Assembly: GCF_019059575.1 (NCBI RefSeq)
Contig: NW_024881568.1
Coordinates: forward strand, 186,001-250,000
Source: Amphibalanus amphitrite
Taxonomy: Eukaryota > Arthropoda > Thecostraca > Balanomorpha > Balanidae
Direction: 5' to 3'
DNA: 64,000 bases
Each line of letters starts with the position of its first letter. The stretch's first letter is position 1. Under the pieces are notes generated by a model that ran no database searches, was not told the origin of the DNA, and saw only the letters and a program-made list of their open reading frames with translations. The position numbers were made by a program, and so were the translations under genes. Below are positions 53,001-63,975 of the stretch, one piece after another.

Positions 53001-56000
53001 ATTGACCGAAGTGATTTCGTCATTATTTTTGACGCTCTTTCGAACGCCGCCTTCCGCGTATCGCTACGTGGCCCAGGAGCCGAGTTACAAGGGGGGGGTG
53101 TTCAAACACCCCCCCCCAGCAGGGCGTGGAAATCCAGGACCCCCAGCCGGGCGCGGGTTAGTAGCTGGATAATAGATAACGAACGGCTTAATGAAGTGTT
53201 TTATGTTACAAAACATGTCACCTAACTATAAAAAGCCATCAAATGACATCCAAAAGCTATTCAATGTCTACCAAGCACACGCTTAAAATGAATTGAAAAT
53301 ATTTGGTACCTACACAACTTATTTTTTCTTTAGTTTCCATTTCAAACTGTACAACAGGCACGGATAATAAGCACCGCGAACCAGCGAGTATAAGCAAATG
53401 TAGTGAAGCCATCGAAAGAAGCACTCACCTTGTACCAGCAACAAAAAGACATAAACCAACCAGAGACATTGTACAACTTATAAAGAACTTAAGCGACAGA
53501 TAAAACAAAATAGTTTCCTAAAACGAACTTCTTTAATCACTTAGGATTTCGAAACTATGAGTCATTGAGAAGTTGATTTCAATACGTCTAGCATTCAACA
53601 AATAAAATGATTGTCTGGAAAAGTTCTTACCAAAATTAAAGCAATGCCACGAACTTTTTACATAAATGTCTGGGCAATTAAAGTAATATAAATGTTAAGG
53701 TAAAACCAAATAAATAAGTAAGGTCATTTATTTTATGCTGTTTTCATTTATAAAACCAAAACCAATTAGCCGTGGCAAAAAGCAAGGGTTGCTGAGACAC
53801 AGTTATGCCCACATTTTATAGAAAACCACACCTTTTCGATTTTTGACAGATGAAGTGCGTAGCTGTCCTGAGCTCGGAACTGCATAAACCGCATGTTTGA
53901 AGACTGGCTCAGCTCAGTGATTATCTTGATGCTAGGAAAGAATCTGAAAGGAAAACAAAGCACGGTGATATTCGGGGGAAGACAAAAACGGACGGAGAGA
54001 AACAGCTCCGGTCCTACAAGTGTAAGACTCTTACGTTTTATTGATCAGTCTCACTCATACTGATTATTATAATATCAGCAGTCAAAAAAATAGGTATCCA
54101 CACCACGGTATGCAAAATATTGTAACAACATAATGCCGTTCGTCTAAGCTAAGGCGTCCAACAAAGTCCCACAAACACGGATGACGGTCGGTTAATCCCA
54201 ATCCGTGGTCTATACCACTCGGCTGTTTTCAGTCTGGTTTGCGCCGTTCTCCCTCAGGCAATGATCAGTGAACGATGCACCCAGCGGGACCGTTTCTCTA
54301 AACTCAGAATCGACCAGACTCCGCCCGCCGGGGGAGGGGGGGGGGCTGTTTTGAGCCGCCAACACAGCTGACTAGTGGGAAACTCTCTAGGCGCAGACCA
54401 GTTAATGTGTGGTCGCTGGCTACATGAAAGACACTGGTTCGCACGGCAAGGCACATGAAGAGTGAGCAGGTAATCGTCCTTTTAAGTTTGAGCAAGCAAT
54501 CTTCCTGTTCAGCACTGTATTTCAATTCGGATTAGCACTAAATCAGACACTATGCACAGGAACGAGTTTGAAATTGCCGCATTGCTTGAAACTGCGAGTT
54601 ACATGAAAATTTAAACCATCAGTGGAGACCCAATTGGGGTAATGACCGGGCCAACAATCAAATCTTATGTCAAATGGCTGAAAAACTACAGACGGACGTC
54701 CTAACTGCGCTCGGTCTGTCGGTCTCACTTGAACATGGTCTGCACGGCGACGATTGTGTTGGAGTCGGACAGCGAGTCCTCCTCGATGGCGTTGTTCTGC
54801 TCCTTGTTGACCACCACCACGTTCTCGGCCAGGTTGATGCCCGCCCGACACAGATCGTCCAGCCTGCAGGTCGTCGAGTAGAGGGGAGGGGTGTCACCCG
54901 GCCGACGACACGAGGCCACGTCTAGGAGGCGGGAGCACGCCAGGCTCAGTACTGCTGATAGTTATGATGGTTCTTAGCTGCGATTTCCCAGACGATTACA
55001 ACAAGTTCGCCTTTAGGCTACTTCAACAAAAAAAGACAATAGCAAGCACAATAAGTCATGCTGAATGAAAACCAGGTTTCATACAAACCTCTTGAAAAAT
55101 CATGACAAAAGAAGGTTGTTAAATCAATCCGAAATGGCTTATACCGTAAAATCTACTAATTTCCTACATTTGGTCAGGGCAAATTACTAAGAGTGGCCCC
55201 AGTGACTGGCAAAACAGCAATAAACTACATCGGCTGACAGCGAATGGGCGAAACAAACACATCTCGGGCAGCAAAACAAGGGAGATTGAATGGAGAATGA
55301 ATACGGAGCCCATTGTTTGAAAATAGCACCGGCGTAGTGACCCTTTGCGTGGCTAGACGGGTATCAGATCAGGCCGTTTGGAGCATCGGGCTGCGATTGC
55401 TGTGATTGAAATTATACCCTGCGAGCTATCGTGGGCACAAACAATAGCTCACGAGGTCAATATCTGAAACAACTTTACCGGAAAGTGTTAATCAAAAATT
55501 ATTTAAGATCCTTTCCGGCTAGGTGTTATTGATTGTGGTAGAGATGTGTGATTTTACACGACAATGAAGGGCGCCCTCGTTCATCGCTTCAGCTACCGTA
55601 AAGTGGGGCTATTTGAGACAGTGGGGCTATTTGAGACAGTATTTAAAATCGCTATAAAATGAAGAGCGTTTGATTTCTATGTGATATTTCTGCTCAGGAA
55701 TGTGTGGAATCGAGCAGTAAATCGCCTGAGCAAAAATTAAACATAAATTTCAAACGGTTTTTATTTTATAACAATTTTAAATACTGTCTCAAATAGCCCC
55801 ACTGTCTCAAATAGCCCCACCTTACGGTACCTACATGTTGCTTTACCCTCGGATTACACAACAGCGGCCTCGCCGGTCACGAATCCATCTAAACCTGTCA
55901 CGGCTGCGCGGCAGTGCGCCGTCTGTTTCCGAGCAGACGGCGTGGGACGCTATCACCCGGCTCTGTCGCCGGCGGCGGCACACCGGAGCTCGGCGCACCG

Positions 56001-59000
56001 GCACCTTTCCGAGAGCAATCAGCCGGAGCCGAGAGCGCGCCGGCCGCCCGTCCAGGCACGCTCCGGCGCTCAGCGAGCGGCTCCGGAGAGCGAGCGGCGC
56101 GGCGGCTCCGAGCGGCGAGCGAGACGAGAGCTCTGAGCCGCTGACATAGAGGTGCTCTGGGCCGCTGACATAGAGGTGCTCTGGGCCGCTGACAGCGGGG
56201 AGAGGCGCTCTGGAGAGAGGTGATCTGGAGAGAGGCACTTTGAGCCACTTCGCTCCATGTCTATTTTCTGACACTATTCTATCTTTCCTTCACCGTAACC
56301 TTATTTGCCCGTAGATTTTGCTTCATGCTTACATGCCCGTGTCGATTTAACTAGCCCGACTGTCTTTCACCCTACTTCTGAGTTAGAGATGACAGTCGCT
56401 CGTTATCCGTGACGTCACGGGCGAATTGTGGCTGTCCGGCGTCTGAGGTGATGGTACCGTCGTCAGGAGGACAGCCAGGCGAGCCGTGATCAGAGGAGTG
56501 GGGGGAAGGTCTGGAGGGTGCAATCAGAGCCGACATGGGGCGGATCTGGAGACGGGCGGGTCTTTGATGACACAACAGGTCCGACCCACTTTGATGGCAC
56601 ACTGCTGGTGTGGATCTGCGCGTGAGACAATCAATGGTGCGCGCGAACATGAAAGGCTCCTTAGAGACCGAGAGAGGATGGTGTAAAAGCGATCTACCAG
56701 CATAGCGTGGAGCTGTGAATACGTGCGAAGGTGTTTTCCAATTGTTCTTGTCTGCTCAACTGGCCATTTGAATGAGGAAAACGCGTTGCAAAATCATTAC
56801 AGTGCATCGTTGTTTTGATAAGACAATAATTGCACTACATATTTAGTGCAAACTTAGGTGATACAGCGTCGTAACCAATATACTGCGTCACTTTTGATGT
56901 TCCACAAGTGGTTCTTGGTATACATAATATTGCATTGTTCATTACGACTACGACAGAAAACGGAGGTCACGCTACAGAACATGCGCTCCAGGTCGTCTCC
57001 TTATCGTATGATCGCAAGGAAGCGAGGGCAAATCCTCTCGGTATTTGTGAAACTGGGTTTATGCCGCGGTCGATGGACTACTGACACAGTTCCACCGACA
57101 TTGCTGTCTCCAGAGACCGCAAATGGCACACTCATGGCTCGACTTTGGCGCCATATGTAGGTCATGATGCTGGTATTTGGTTGGGAAGCACGCTTATACA
57201 AGAGCAGCAGTGGCGGCGGAAGGTATTCTAGGATAGGGGTGCAAACTATATTGAAGCGCCCCTTCCCGCTGGGCGCCCCTTACCATATACACGGTTGTAG
57301 TAACACAAACAGTGAAGAGACGTTTGACAATGTGTTGTACCTGTTAACACGTTCAGAATTGCAGTTTTTATGTAACGAGAAATAGTTAGGTACATTCCAT
57401 AGCGTAAATGTAACCTTCATAATGTTCGTTTAGAAACAACCTCATCACCATATCATAAGATTCTCCGAATAAGGCATATCGAAAAGAGTTCCACGGTTCC
57501 AATACCTTCGTGTGGACTAGTGAATAAGGCGCCGAATCCATAACACTAACTCGGTGACAGAGAATTGCAGGCCGGTAAGCAGCATGCCGCCTGGGCTGCA
57601 CTGCACTATTGCATTCAGTGGTGTCATCAGTATCACGTCAGCCCTTCGGAACGGGCATCCCGAGGAGCCCGAAATGAATGAATACAGGCAATCAACGCTG
57701 GTAGGTGTCCCAGCGAAATGAATGCATCTATTACCACCCAGAGGTGCCCCCATTTCAAACTAATACGACGGCGACGCCTCCACACCGATAGGGGCCCATC
57801 CCAGGGGAACGGAATAAATGCCGCCCCCTCATTGCCGGGCGCCCCAGGAGAATGAATGTTACACATCAACACCAATATGCCTCCCAGTGAAATGAATTAT
57901 GAATGTCGCCTTTCGACGCCGGTAGGCGCCCCAGACACCAGTGGATTTACTGCCGCCTTAAAACACTGATAGGCACCTCAGTGAAGCGAATGCCGGCTTA
58001 ATTACCACCCAGAGGTGCCCCCATTTCAAACTAATACGACGGCGACGCCTCCACACCGATAGGGGCCCATCCCAGGGGAACGGAATAAATGCCGCCCCCT
58101 CATTGCCGGGCGCCCCAGGAGAATGAATGTTACACATCAACACCAATATGCCTCCCAGTGAAATGAATTATGAATGTCGCCTTTCGACGCCGGTAGGCAC
58201 CCCAGACACCAGTGGATTTACTGCCGCCTTAAAACACTGATAGGCACCTCAGTGAAGCGAATGCCGGCCTATACCACGGATAAGCGCCCCGGATGAATAA
58301 ATACCACCCGCCAACGCCGATAGGCGCCTCAGTGAAATTAATGCCACCCCAGTCTCCGATAGGCGCCCCAGGTGATACATGTCGCCCATCAACACCAACG
58401 GGCGCCCCATTGAAATGAATACCGCCCTTCAACACTGGCAGACGCCCCAGTGGAATGAATGCCGCCCCACAATGCCGATGGCCGTCCCTGCACTGGAAAA
58501 TCCGTTTCGCCCCTATACAGGCGCCCATAGAAGTTTGCAGAGTGCTATTCCTGGTCATAATCATCTCCCCAGTAAAAAAAAAAAAAACGCAAAATACGCC
58601 CTAGCACTAGAGGTGTAACCGCCCATACGGACAGTGTACTTTTACAGGCCCCAATCTCGGACCTCCCTTAAAGGGACCCTCCCACCTTAACATTAGATTT
58701 GAGTTGAGATAGCCAAAATGGGGTCCCTGGCTCACAATTACCGGTTACGGCACTCACAACATCGAGAAATGCCTTAAATCGGAAATATTGAATTTCAAAA
58801 TTGCAGCATTTTGATTCAGAGGGGCTAATGCATAGAAATACCCCTCTGAATGTGTGACGTCATCGCAGATATCAAACGATTTTTAAATGTTTGACTAAAA
58901 CGTTTTGTAGCACGCGGTGGTATATGCTGCTTTGCGCGCAACAAATGCCGCACTTTCAAATAAAGTCGCTAGGAACAGCGGAGATCCCAAAAAGTAAACA

Positions 59001-62000
59001 AAAGTAAAAGTCTAATATCTTGAAAACTGGTGAATATTTTTCGATGAAATTTTGTAGATAATCGTTTTTGCTCTTTCTGAACCGAGCGACATCACTTTCA
59101 TGCTAATTCATTAACTTTTTTGAAGGTGGGAGGGTCCCTTTAACATTCATATGTTGTAAACGGCAAACCGCCCCCGATGAATGTTACTCAAACTAATTTC
59201 CTCTCGCATATCGGCCATCAGGCGCCCCTTTTTGTCGCATCGCATGGAGCCTGCAACGCTATAAGCCCTCATACATATGTTCGTGTTGGCGTTCGGAGGC
59301 TATCGCCTTCAAAGACGTCTCCATAAATGTTTCTTTTTCGTCCCACACACAGGCGCCCCTCTTTCGCATGCAGGCGCCCCTCTTCCGCATGGCGCGCTTC
59401 TCGAGTGGCTGCGCCCTCCTAGCCTTTATCGCATGGCAAGATTATATTCGACAGGGTCGGCAGCATCTGCCTTTGTTTCAGATAAGGATGCCCTCCACTC
59501 TTCAGCATATCAAAAGATACTTTTCCCACGTCATTGCCACCCTCTTCGTGTCACAAGTGCCTTTATCAGTTGCGGTGTCGCACTGCTCAGCTTTATGGCT
59601 GCCGCACCTCTTAACTTCCTGCCTCTTCTACAGATTTTCGAGGCGCCCCTTTCCATAGCTTTAGGGTGCAGCTGTCCCCCTTGCCCCCTGCTTCCGCCGC
59701 CACTGAAGAGCAGGCGATGAGAGGTTACGTTGCAAGATGTTAGTCATGCTAGACATACCGACGAGAAAATCTTGAAGGATATCACAGCGGCTACTCTTAG
59801 ACTAAAACTATATGTAATTGTAATTCTATAATTCATCAAATGAGTAGAAAAGTGATAGCTAGAACTCAATCAACCAATTCTTAAAACTAAGGCGGAAGAA
59901 AAACAATTTCTGTTTTGCTATCAACCCATTTCTCCCACAATTGCCTCTGAGCTGAATCCCCCCATTTACACTGTGTGCCTATGGCGTGCGTGTGTCTACT
60001 CACGAGTCGATTGATCCGAGCATCCAATAGACGAGCGGGAAGTAGCTGATGGCGTCCAGGAAGGGCAGGTCGGGCCGCCGCTCCAGCAGCAGGATGATGG
60101 GGTTCAGTGACGACTTGGGCCGGAAGTGCGCCCGCAGCGGGATGATGAAGTTGTAGATGCCGTTGGAGGCGAAGTCGGCGGCCAGGATGACGGCCTTGTT
60201 CTGCCAGCTGTACTCCTTGGCTGAGCGGTACGAGCAGTGTTCGCACACCTGTCGACCGAGACGGTCCGTCACAGCTGCGCCACTGGCCTCCGTGGCAGCC
60301 GGCTGTGAGCGCTGGCTGACTCTGGAGTATTTGTCTGTGATATCCTGCTTGGATACCAATTTTGAAGCGTTCAATCCAGCTCTGACATGCAGGGTGCGTA
60401 TTACAGACAGCTGCGGCTTATGATCAATGCAGACGCCATTACTCAGGTGAAGTTATTTTCTCCGCTCTTGTCGCTGGGTTCAGAATAGTATTACAAAGAT
60501 AATGAATTGTTTTATCTACGTTGGAAACAAAAGTTTTTTTTTTATATAAATTTAGTCCGCACCTTTTGATTGGAAGGATTCACAAGGACAGAGCCCCCGC
60601 TACGCGGTGTGTCCCGTAGCTCAGTTATAACATTAACTTCACGGTTATAGCTTATTGAATATTGTTTTTTAAATTAAAGACTAACCTTTATGCTTTAAAG
60701 TTTAATGTCAACAAGTGGCACATGCACTCAGCTTGGATGAACTGTTATCCCTTCGTTGAATGCGCTCGGTAATTATCTGGACAAAACTTTGCAATGCGTG
60801 CCAGCATAGTCCTTCAAAGTCATTGTTGGACAATACCTCATAATGCTCCTCGTAATCAAAATTTAACAGTGTCGCGCCTGCAGCGGTAGCGCTGCCCACA
60901 CACAGTCGATGGTCCGATGACTATCGGCCGTGGGGCCGGCCTGCGTCGATAGACTGTGCCACAGTACACGGGATCGATGTGGCACAGCCTATACCGCAGC
61001 GCGGATCGATAGCACGACAGGCGGCACCGGCCGTTTGAGGAGCACCACACGTCATCTGCGTCCAACGCAGTCGGACATCAGAGTGTACTCGGACGGCCCT
61101 ACAAGTGTCAGAAGTCAGACCGTATCTATCACCGCACGGCAGCGAAATAACGGTCCAAACGGCATCAAACGGCAGGGGTAGTTCAACATCCATAACTATG
61201 ATTGTTGCTTAGTTCAGACAATCATACATAAAGGGCAATTGGGACCTGGGAGCGTGTACATACTGCTTCCTAGATGGCAAAATGTTGCATTTTGGAAATA
61301 ACGTTGAACTTAGAAATATAGTATCTCATGTTTTTTGCATGAGTCTGTACGACCGAACAATGAAAACTTGATAAAGATCTGCCAACTTTAGAAGGTTGTG
61401 ACGCCAGATTTGTTCAATAAAGAGCTGATAAAAACTGCTGATTATGGGAACGGTGACAAAACGTTGTAGCTTTTTATTCTGAGGGCTAATCAACAGCATA
61501 GCTTTGTTAACAGTACCATTTGTGAGTCAAACATCGCATTCTGAAAACCGATGACGCTATCAATTCGGTACAAAACTGACATAATTGGCCGTCCTGTTCA
61601 TTACACCGCTCTCTCGCCTCCGGCTCACTCTCTCCTCTCCTCGTTCTGGGTACTCTCTGTAAGGAGGCTGTAGCTCATTAGCCGTCAGGGAGGAAGCCAG
61701 CGCACGCCATTCAGCCACGTTAATCAGCCATTAGAACGGCCCGGCGGACATCAGTCGGCCAGCCTACCGTCCGTGCGAGCGGACCAGAGTGGGAACATGG
61801 ACAACAACATCCCACACTTACCGAGGGCCGATACTGTCTGCCCACGGAAACAATGCCGGAGGGCAATCGAGCTAAAGCATTTAGCATTGTTCCGTGCTGC
61901 TATTGATGCGGATGTACTGCTACCTTAGCCCGACGTGATTTTACCTTCGCAATAATTAACTAATGTAATCACATTAGTAGCGTGACTTTTTTGCAACGCG

Positions 62001-63210
62001 TGTGACCAGAGGCAGTCAAGTGATCTATTCCCACTACCACTTCGTTCCACGTTAGGTCATTGATTTAACGATCCCATCAGCTTGACAGTCCCGCCGTCCC
62101 ACCCCGACTGTCGGCTGTCAGCTGAACCGTACCGCAGTGTCAGGGCGGTGTCAGGGCGGTGTTAGTTCCGTGTCAGGGTGTGAGCTCTCAGTGTCAGGGT
62201 GTCACTCTCAGTGTCAGGGTGTCACTCTCGTGTCGCAGCGTCACTCACCTGGGCGAGTTGGAGACAGCAGAGCGGCTTCTTCTCCCGCAGCAGGTAACAA
62301 AGCGTGGGACTGACTCCGATGTACGGCGTCACAGGAGGAAAGCCCTTCACAATCCTGCCGGCGGGACACAACGGGTCACTCACTGACAGACCAGCGCCTC
62401 GCCCGAGCAACTTTTCGTCCGGCTCCTAAGTCTACGAGTAATATAAAACATCACTAAAACTCTGCATGGGGCTCCATCAAGATAAGCAACAGTGACAATC
62501 CCCACTCTAGCTCCTTTCGTTCCCTCAAACACCCGGGTTTGTTCGCTGGTTTCCCCGCCCGTCTGTACACTATCCGTCCGGTCCAGCAGTTGAGCGGCCA
62601 GGCGCCGTCGGTGCCGACTTCATTGAGGCGACACGGAGCCGCGGTCGGGTGCGGCTCGCCAAAGCCGGCCTATTTGTCTAATGAGTCGCCCACGTCACGC
62701 GCGCTGTCTAATATGCATTGTAATGTTCCGGTCCGGTGACACGGTCCCCGGGGGGTGGGTGGGGGTGGGGGGGTTCGGACTCGAGCGCGGAGTTATAGAC
62801 CGAACGATGGGCACGTCAGGCCCAGGGACAGGCCGGAAGGACAGCGATGAATGATCTGCGTGGCGCGTGCAGTGGGGATGCCCACAATGAATTTGAGACA
62901 GACCTGAATTTGTAGTGATGGCTAATGTAACAATAAAAAAGCAGGACACGGACAATTAATACCAGATGTTAATCAAGGACAGAAATAAAGTAAACAAAGC
63001 CAATAAAAGTAATTCACTCAAAACCACTATACTACTCAGGTATGACAGTGTGTACTGACGCGATTTTCTCGCTGGGCGGCCTCCATGGCACGCTGTCGAT
63101 CTCGTCCTCCGACTCGCTGCGCTCGTCACTGCTGTCACGGCTGCCGCTGACGTTCAGCGTCGACGACGTGAACTGGTCGGGCACCGGCAGGATGCTGGGC
63201 CGCCGCGCGC
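43852..63210 (-). CDS. Slo2: SLO2/KCNT sodium-activated potassium channel, cytoplasmic C-terminal part, 11 exons
   Basis: Minus-strand exons in order: 63210-63060, 62354-62249, 60248-60004, 54863-54729, 53943-53832, 48572-48387, 47309-47178, 46935-46842, 46571-46466, 45562-45334, 44088-43852. All phases agree, giving about 577 codons. They cover the linker after RCK1 and the RCK2 gating-ring domain. Diagnostic stretches are [110 protein letters not shown] and the [18 protein letters not shown] end of RCK2, then a Ser/Arg-rich tail. The transmembrane pore and RCK1 lie beyond the right edge. The family conducts potassium in response to cytoplasmic sodium. The last coding bases are uncertain. 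Confidence 0.9.
45115..45270. repeat. minisatellite with unit of about 25 bp (CCGCTACCAACCTTATCAGTC)
   Basis: Six to seven imperfect units of C-C-x-x-TACCAACCT-x-ATCAG lie in the intron just after exon 10's donor side. Confidence 0.7.
45334..45562 (-). CDS. Slo2: SLO2 exon 10: end of RCK2 and Ser/Arg-rich tail
   Basis: It encodes [32 protein letters not shown] and [15 protein letters not shown], rich in RRxS-type phosphorylation-like motifs. Donor GTCAGT. Confidence 0.85.
46466..46571 (-). CDS. Slo2: SLO2 exon 9: last strand region of RCK2
   Basis: It encodes [15 protein letters not shown] and [19 protein letters not shown]. Donor GTACGT. Confidence 0.87.
46758..46826. repeat. (ACTC)n microsatellite against a splice donor
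   Basis: About 16 units. On the transcribed strand it reads GAGTGAGTGAGT and begins some ten bases beyond the authentic donor GTGAGT (46841-46836), so it repeats the donor consensus. Confidence 0.9.
46842..46935 (-). CDS. Slo2: SLO2 exon 8
   Basis: It encodes [20 protein letters not shown], the helix preceding the last RCK2 strands. Donor GTGAGT, immediately followed by the GAGT microsatellite. Confidence 0.83.
47178..47309 (-). CDS. Slo2: SLO2 exon 7: RCK2
   Basis: It encodes [20 protein letters not shown] and [15 protein letters not shown], strongly conserved in SLO2 channels. Confidence 0.9.
47975..48014. repeat. CTGTGCC stem-loop, copy 2
   Basis: Arms GGTAGACTGTGCCGCA and TCCGGCACAGTATACC around a 14-base loop; related to 27162 and 60949. 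Confidence 0.55.
48387..48572 (-). CDS. Slo2: SLO2 exon 6: RCK2
   Basis: It encodes [20 protein letters not shown] and [19 protein letters not shown], then APGSGFLTS. Acceptor CAG at 48575-48573; donor GTAAGA. Confidence 0.9.
48655..48890. repeat. GTCACAG/GGGCGCCGC minisatellite upstream of SLO2 exon 6
   Basis: Ten or more imperfect 15-25 bp units built on GTCACAG and GGGCGCCGC lie about 80-320 bp upstream of the exon 6 acceptor in transcript sense. Confidence 0.75.
49538..50565. mobile_element. TTAA-flanked G-hairpin element, copy G (CCCTCGCCGG ends)
   Basis: Flanked by TTAA at 49534-49537 and 50566-50569; ends CCCTCGCCGGCC and GGTCCGGCGAGGG. G-run hairpins have CGGGTGCCG and GTCGTACCCG loops. 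It includes the CATTATAAGTCAATGGGG block shared with copies A, B, D and H, and many TGACCT motifs. Lies in a SLO2 intron. Confidence 0.82.
50570..51960. other. SLO2 intron segment with GC-rich patch (51000-51480)
   Basis: No exon, RNA gene or transposon recognised. The GC-rich patch is open over 51058-51450 on the plus strand but has no family signature. Confidence 0.35.
51969..53157. mobile_element. TTAA-family G-hairpin element, copy H, flanked by TTAG
   Basis: Same family as copies A and B, in opposite orientation, nearly full identity by eye. The flanking duplication is TTAG at 51965-51968 and 53158-53161 rather than TTAA. Lies in a SLO2 intron. Confidence 0.83.
53832..53943 (-). CDS. 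Slo2: SLO2 exon 5: RCK2
   Basis: It encodes [20 protein letters not shown] and [17 protein letters not shown]. Acceptor CCTTTCAG; donor GTGTGG is weak. Confidence 0.88.
54729..54863 (-). CDS. Slo2: SLO2 exon 4: RCK2
   Basis: It encodes [20 protein letters not shown] and [18 protein letters not shown]. Acceptor CTGCAG; donor GTGAGA. Confidence 0.9.
55596..55827. mobile_element. small inverted-repeat element flanked by TA
   Basis: About 55-bp inverted ends (CCGTAAAGTGGGGCTATTTG and its complement) contain a doubled GTGGGGCTATTTGAGACA. TA dinucleotides at 55594-55595 and 55828-55829 fit Tc1/mariner-type insertion. Non-coding. Confidence 0.75.
55830..57235. other. SLO2 intron with short GC-rich repeats (56080-56240)
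   Basis: TAGAGGTGCTCTGGGCCGCT is repeated in tandem near 56150-56190. No exon recognised; open frames in the GC-rich part have low-complexity products. Confidence 0.4.
57240..58540. repeat. degenerate tandem repeat, about 42-bp unit, with a 271-bp recent duplication
   Basis: Units resemble GATAGGCGCCCCAGTGAAAT plus GAATGCCGCCC and AACACC. The block 57730-58000 is repeated almost exactly at 58001-58271. Scattered AGGCGCCCCT motifs continue to about 59690. Lies in a SLO2 intron. Confidence 0.8.
58672..59139. mobile_element. 468-bp inverted-repeat element flanked by TTAA
   Basis: Ends AGGGACCCTCCCACCTT and AAGGTGGGAGGGTCCCT; TTAA at 58668-58671 and 59140-59143. Non-coding and unrelated to the G-hairpin family in sequence. 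Confidence 0.8.
60004..60248 (-). CDS. Slo2: SLO2 exon 3: start of RCK2
   Basis: It encodes [40 protein letters not shown] and [14 protein letters not shown], the nucleotide-binding-like fold of RCK2. Donor GTGAGT. Confidence 0.92.
60949..60994. repeat. CTGTGCC stem-loop, copy 3
   Basis: Arms GATAGACTGTGCCACA and TGTGGCACAGCCTATAC around a 14-base loop. The CCAC/GTGG pair is a compensated change relative to CCGC/GCGG in copy 1. Confidence 0.6.
62140..62242. repeat. GTGTCAGGG minisatellite beside the donor of SLO2 exon 2
   Basis: Imperfect units of GTGTCAGGGTGTCACTCTCA end six bases or so from the GTGAGT donor (62248-62243). Confidence 0.8.
62249..62354 (-). CDS. Slo2: SLO2 exon 2
   Basis: It encodes [20 protein letters not shown] and [15 protein letters not shown], the conserved stretch before RCK2. 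Donor GTGAGT. Confidence 0.92.
63060..63210 (-). CDS. Slo2: SLO2 exon 1 of those visible: RCK1-RCK2 linker
   Basis: It encodes [20 protein letters not shown], an acidic Ser/Glu stretch and [11 protein letters not shown]. The join with exon 2 in phase 2 gives a coherent protein. Donor GTCAGT. Confidence 0.82.
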
Positions 63211-63975
63211 CTGCCCGGTCACAGGTCACAGAGGTCAGAGGTCAGGTCTGATTTCAAAAGTGAGAGCTCAGTGTTCAGAGCTCACGCCAGCGCTCAGAGT
63301 TGTCAGCGCCGCGCTAGTTTTTTTCCGGCGGCACGTCCTTGTCTGTCCTCAGCGGCTCGGGTGGATCAGAAATATCGATTGTCGCTGATGGAGCTCCCTC
63401 GAGCCGACACCACACCGACACTTAGAGGCGGACCGGACCCGGGGGCGTTAGTCACACCGGGAAGCGCTATAACCGCGCAAAGAAGCCGACAACCCGACCG
63501 GCTGACACAGGCGATTGGCAAAAAACGGACAGAAAAGAAACGGTGTGGTCATCCACTTATATAGTTATTTATTGAAATAAAAACCATCACAAATGGGGAC
63601 GCTTGTTGTAAAACATTTAACGATTCTGAGGAACCTGACATCCGCCTATGAAAATTAAAGCATCCTGCTGCCAATCGATAGTCATTTCCTGGGCGAAATT
63701 GCATCTTTACGGAGTCTACGTGCCTCCCCAATGTTGCGGGATTAAGCGCGGTAATGGGAAATCAATTCGCCTCCGATGGTCGAGCGAGTGGACAGCAGAC
63801 TGCCCAGTGCCCAATCATGGCGGTATAGCTGGTGCTTCGATGGAAACAGCCATACAAGCATAGCGCACTTGCAAGCGATATAAACATGTAAGTGATGTAA
63901 GTCACTGATATGAAAACCAGCTTTAGTTCATTGTCTCACCTTTCGTTCTGATTTCTTATGCTGGAACAATTCACA
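63211..63975 (-). other. SLO2 intron at right edge
   Basis: Short GTCACAGGTCACAGAGGTCA repeats sit beside the acceptor (63215-63250). No exon recognised. Confidence 0.4.

Noticed and set aside
55835-56150. GC-rich open frames in several phases.
   Set aside because: Arg/Ala/Ser low-complexity products with short tandem repeats nearby and no homology that I recognise.
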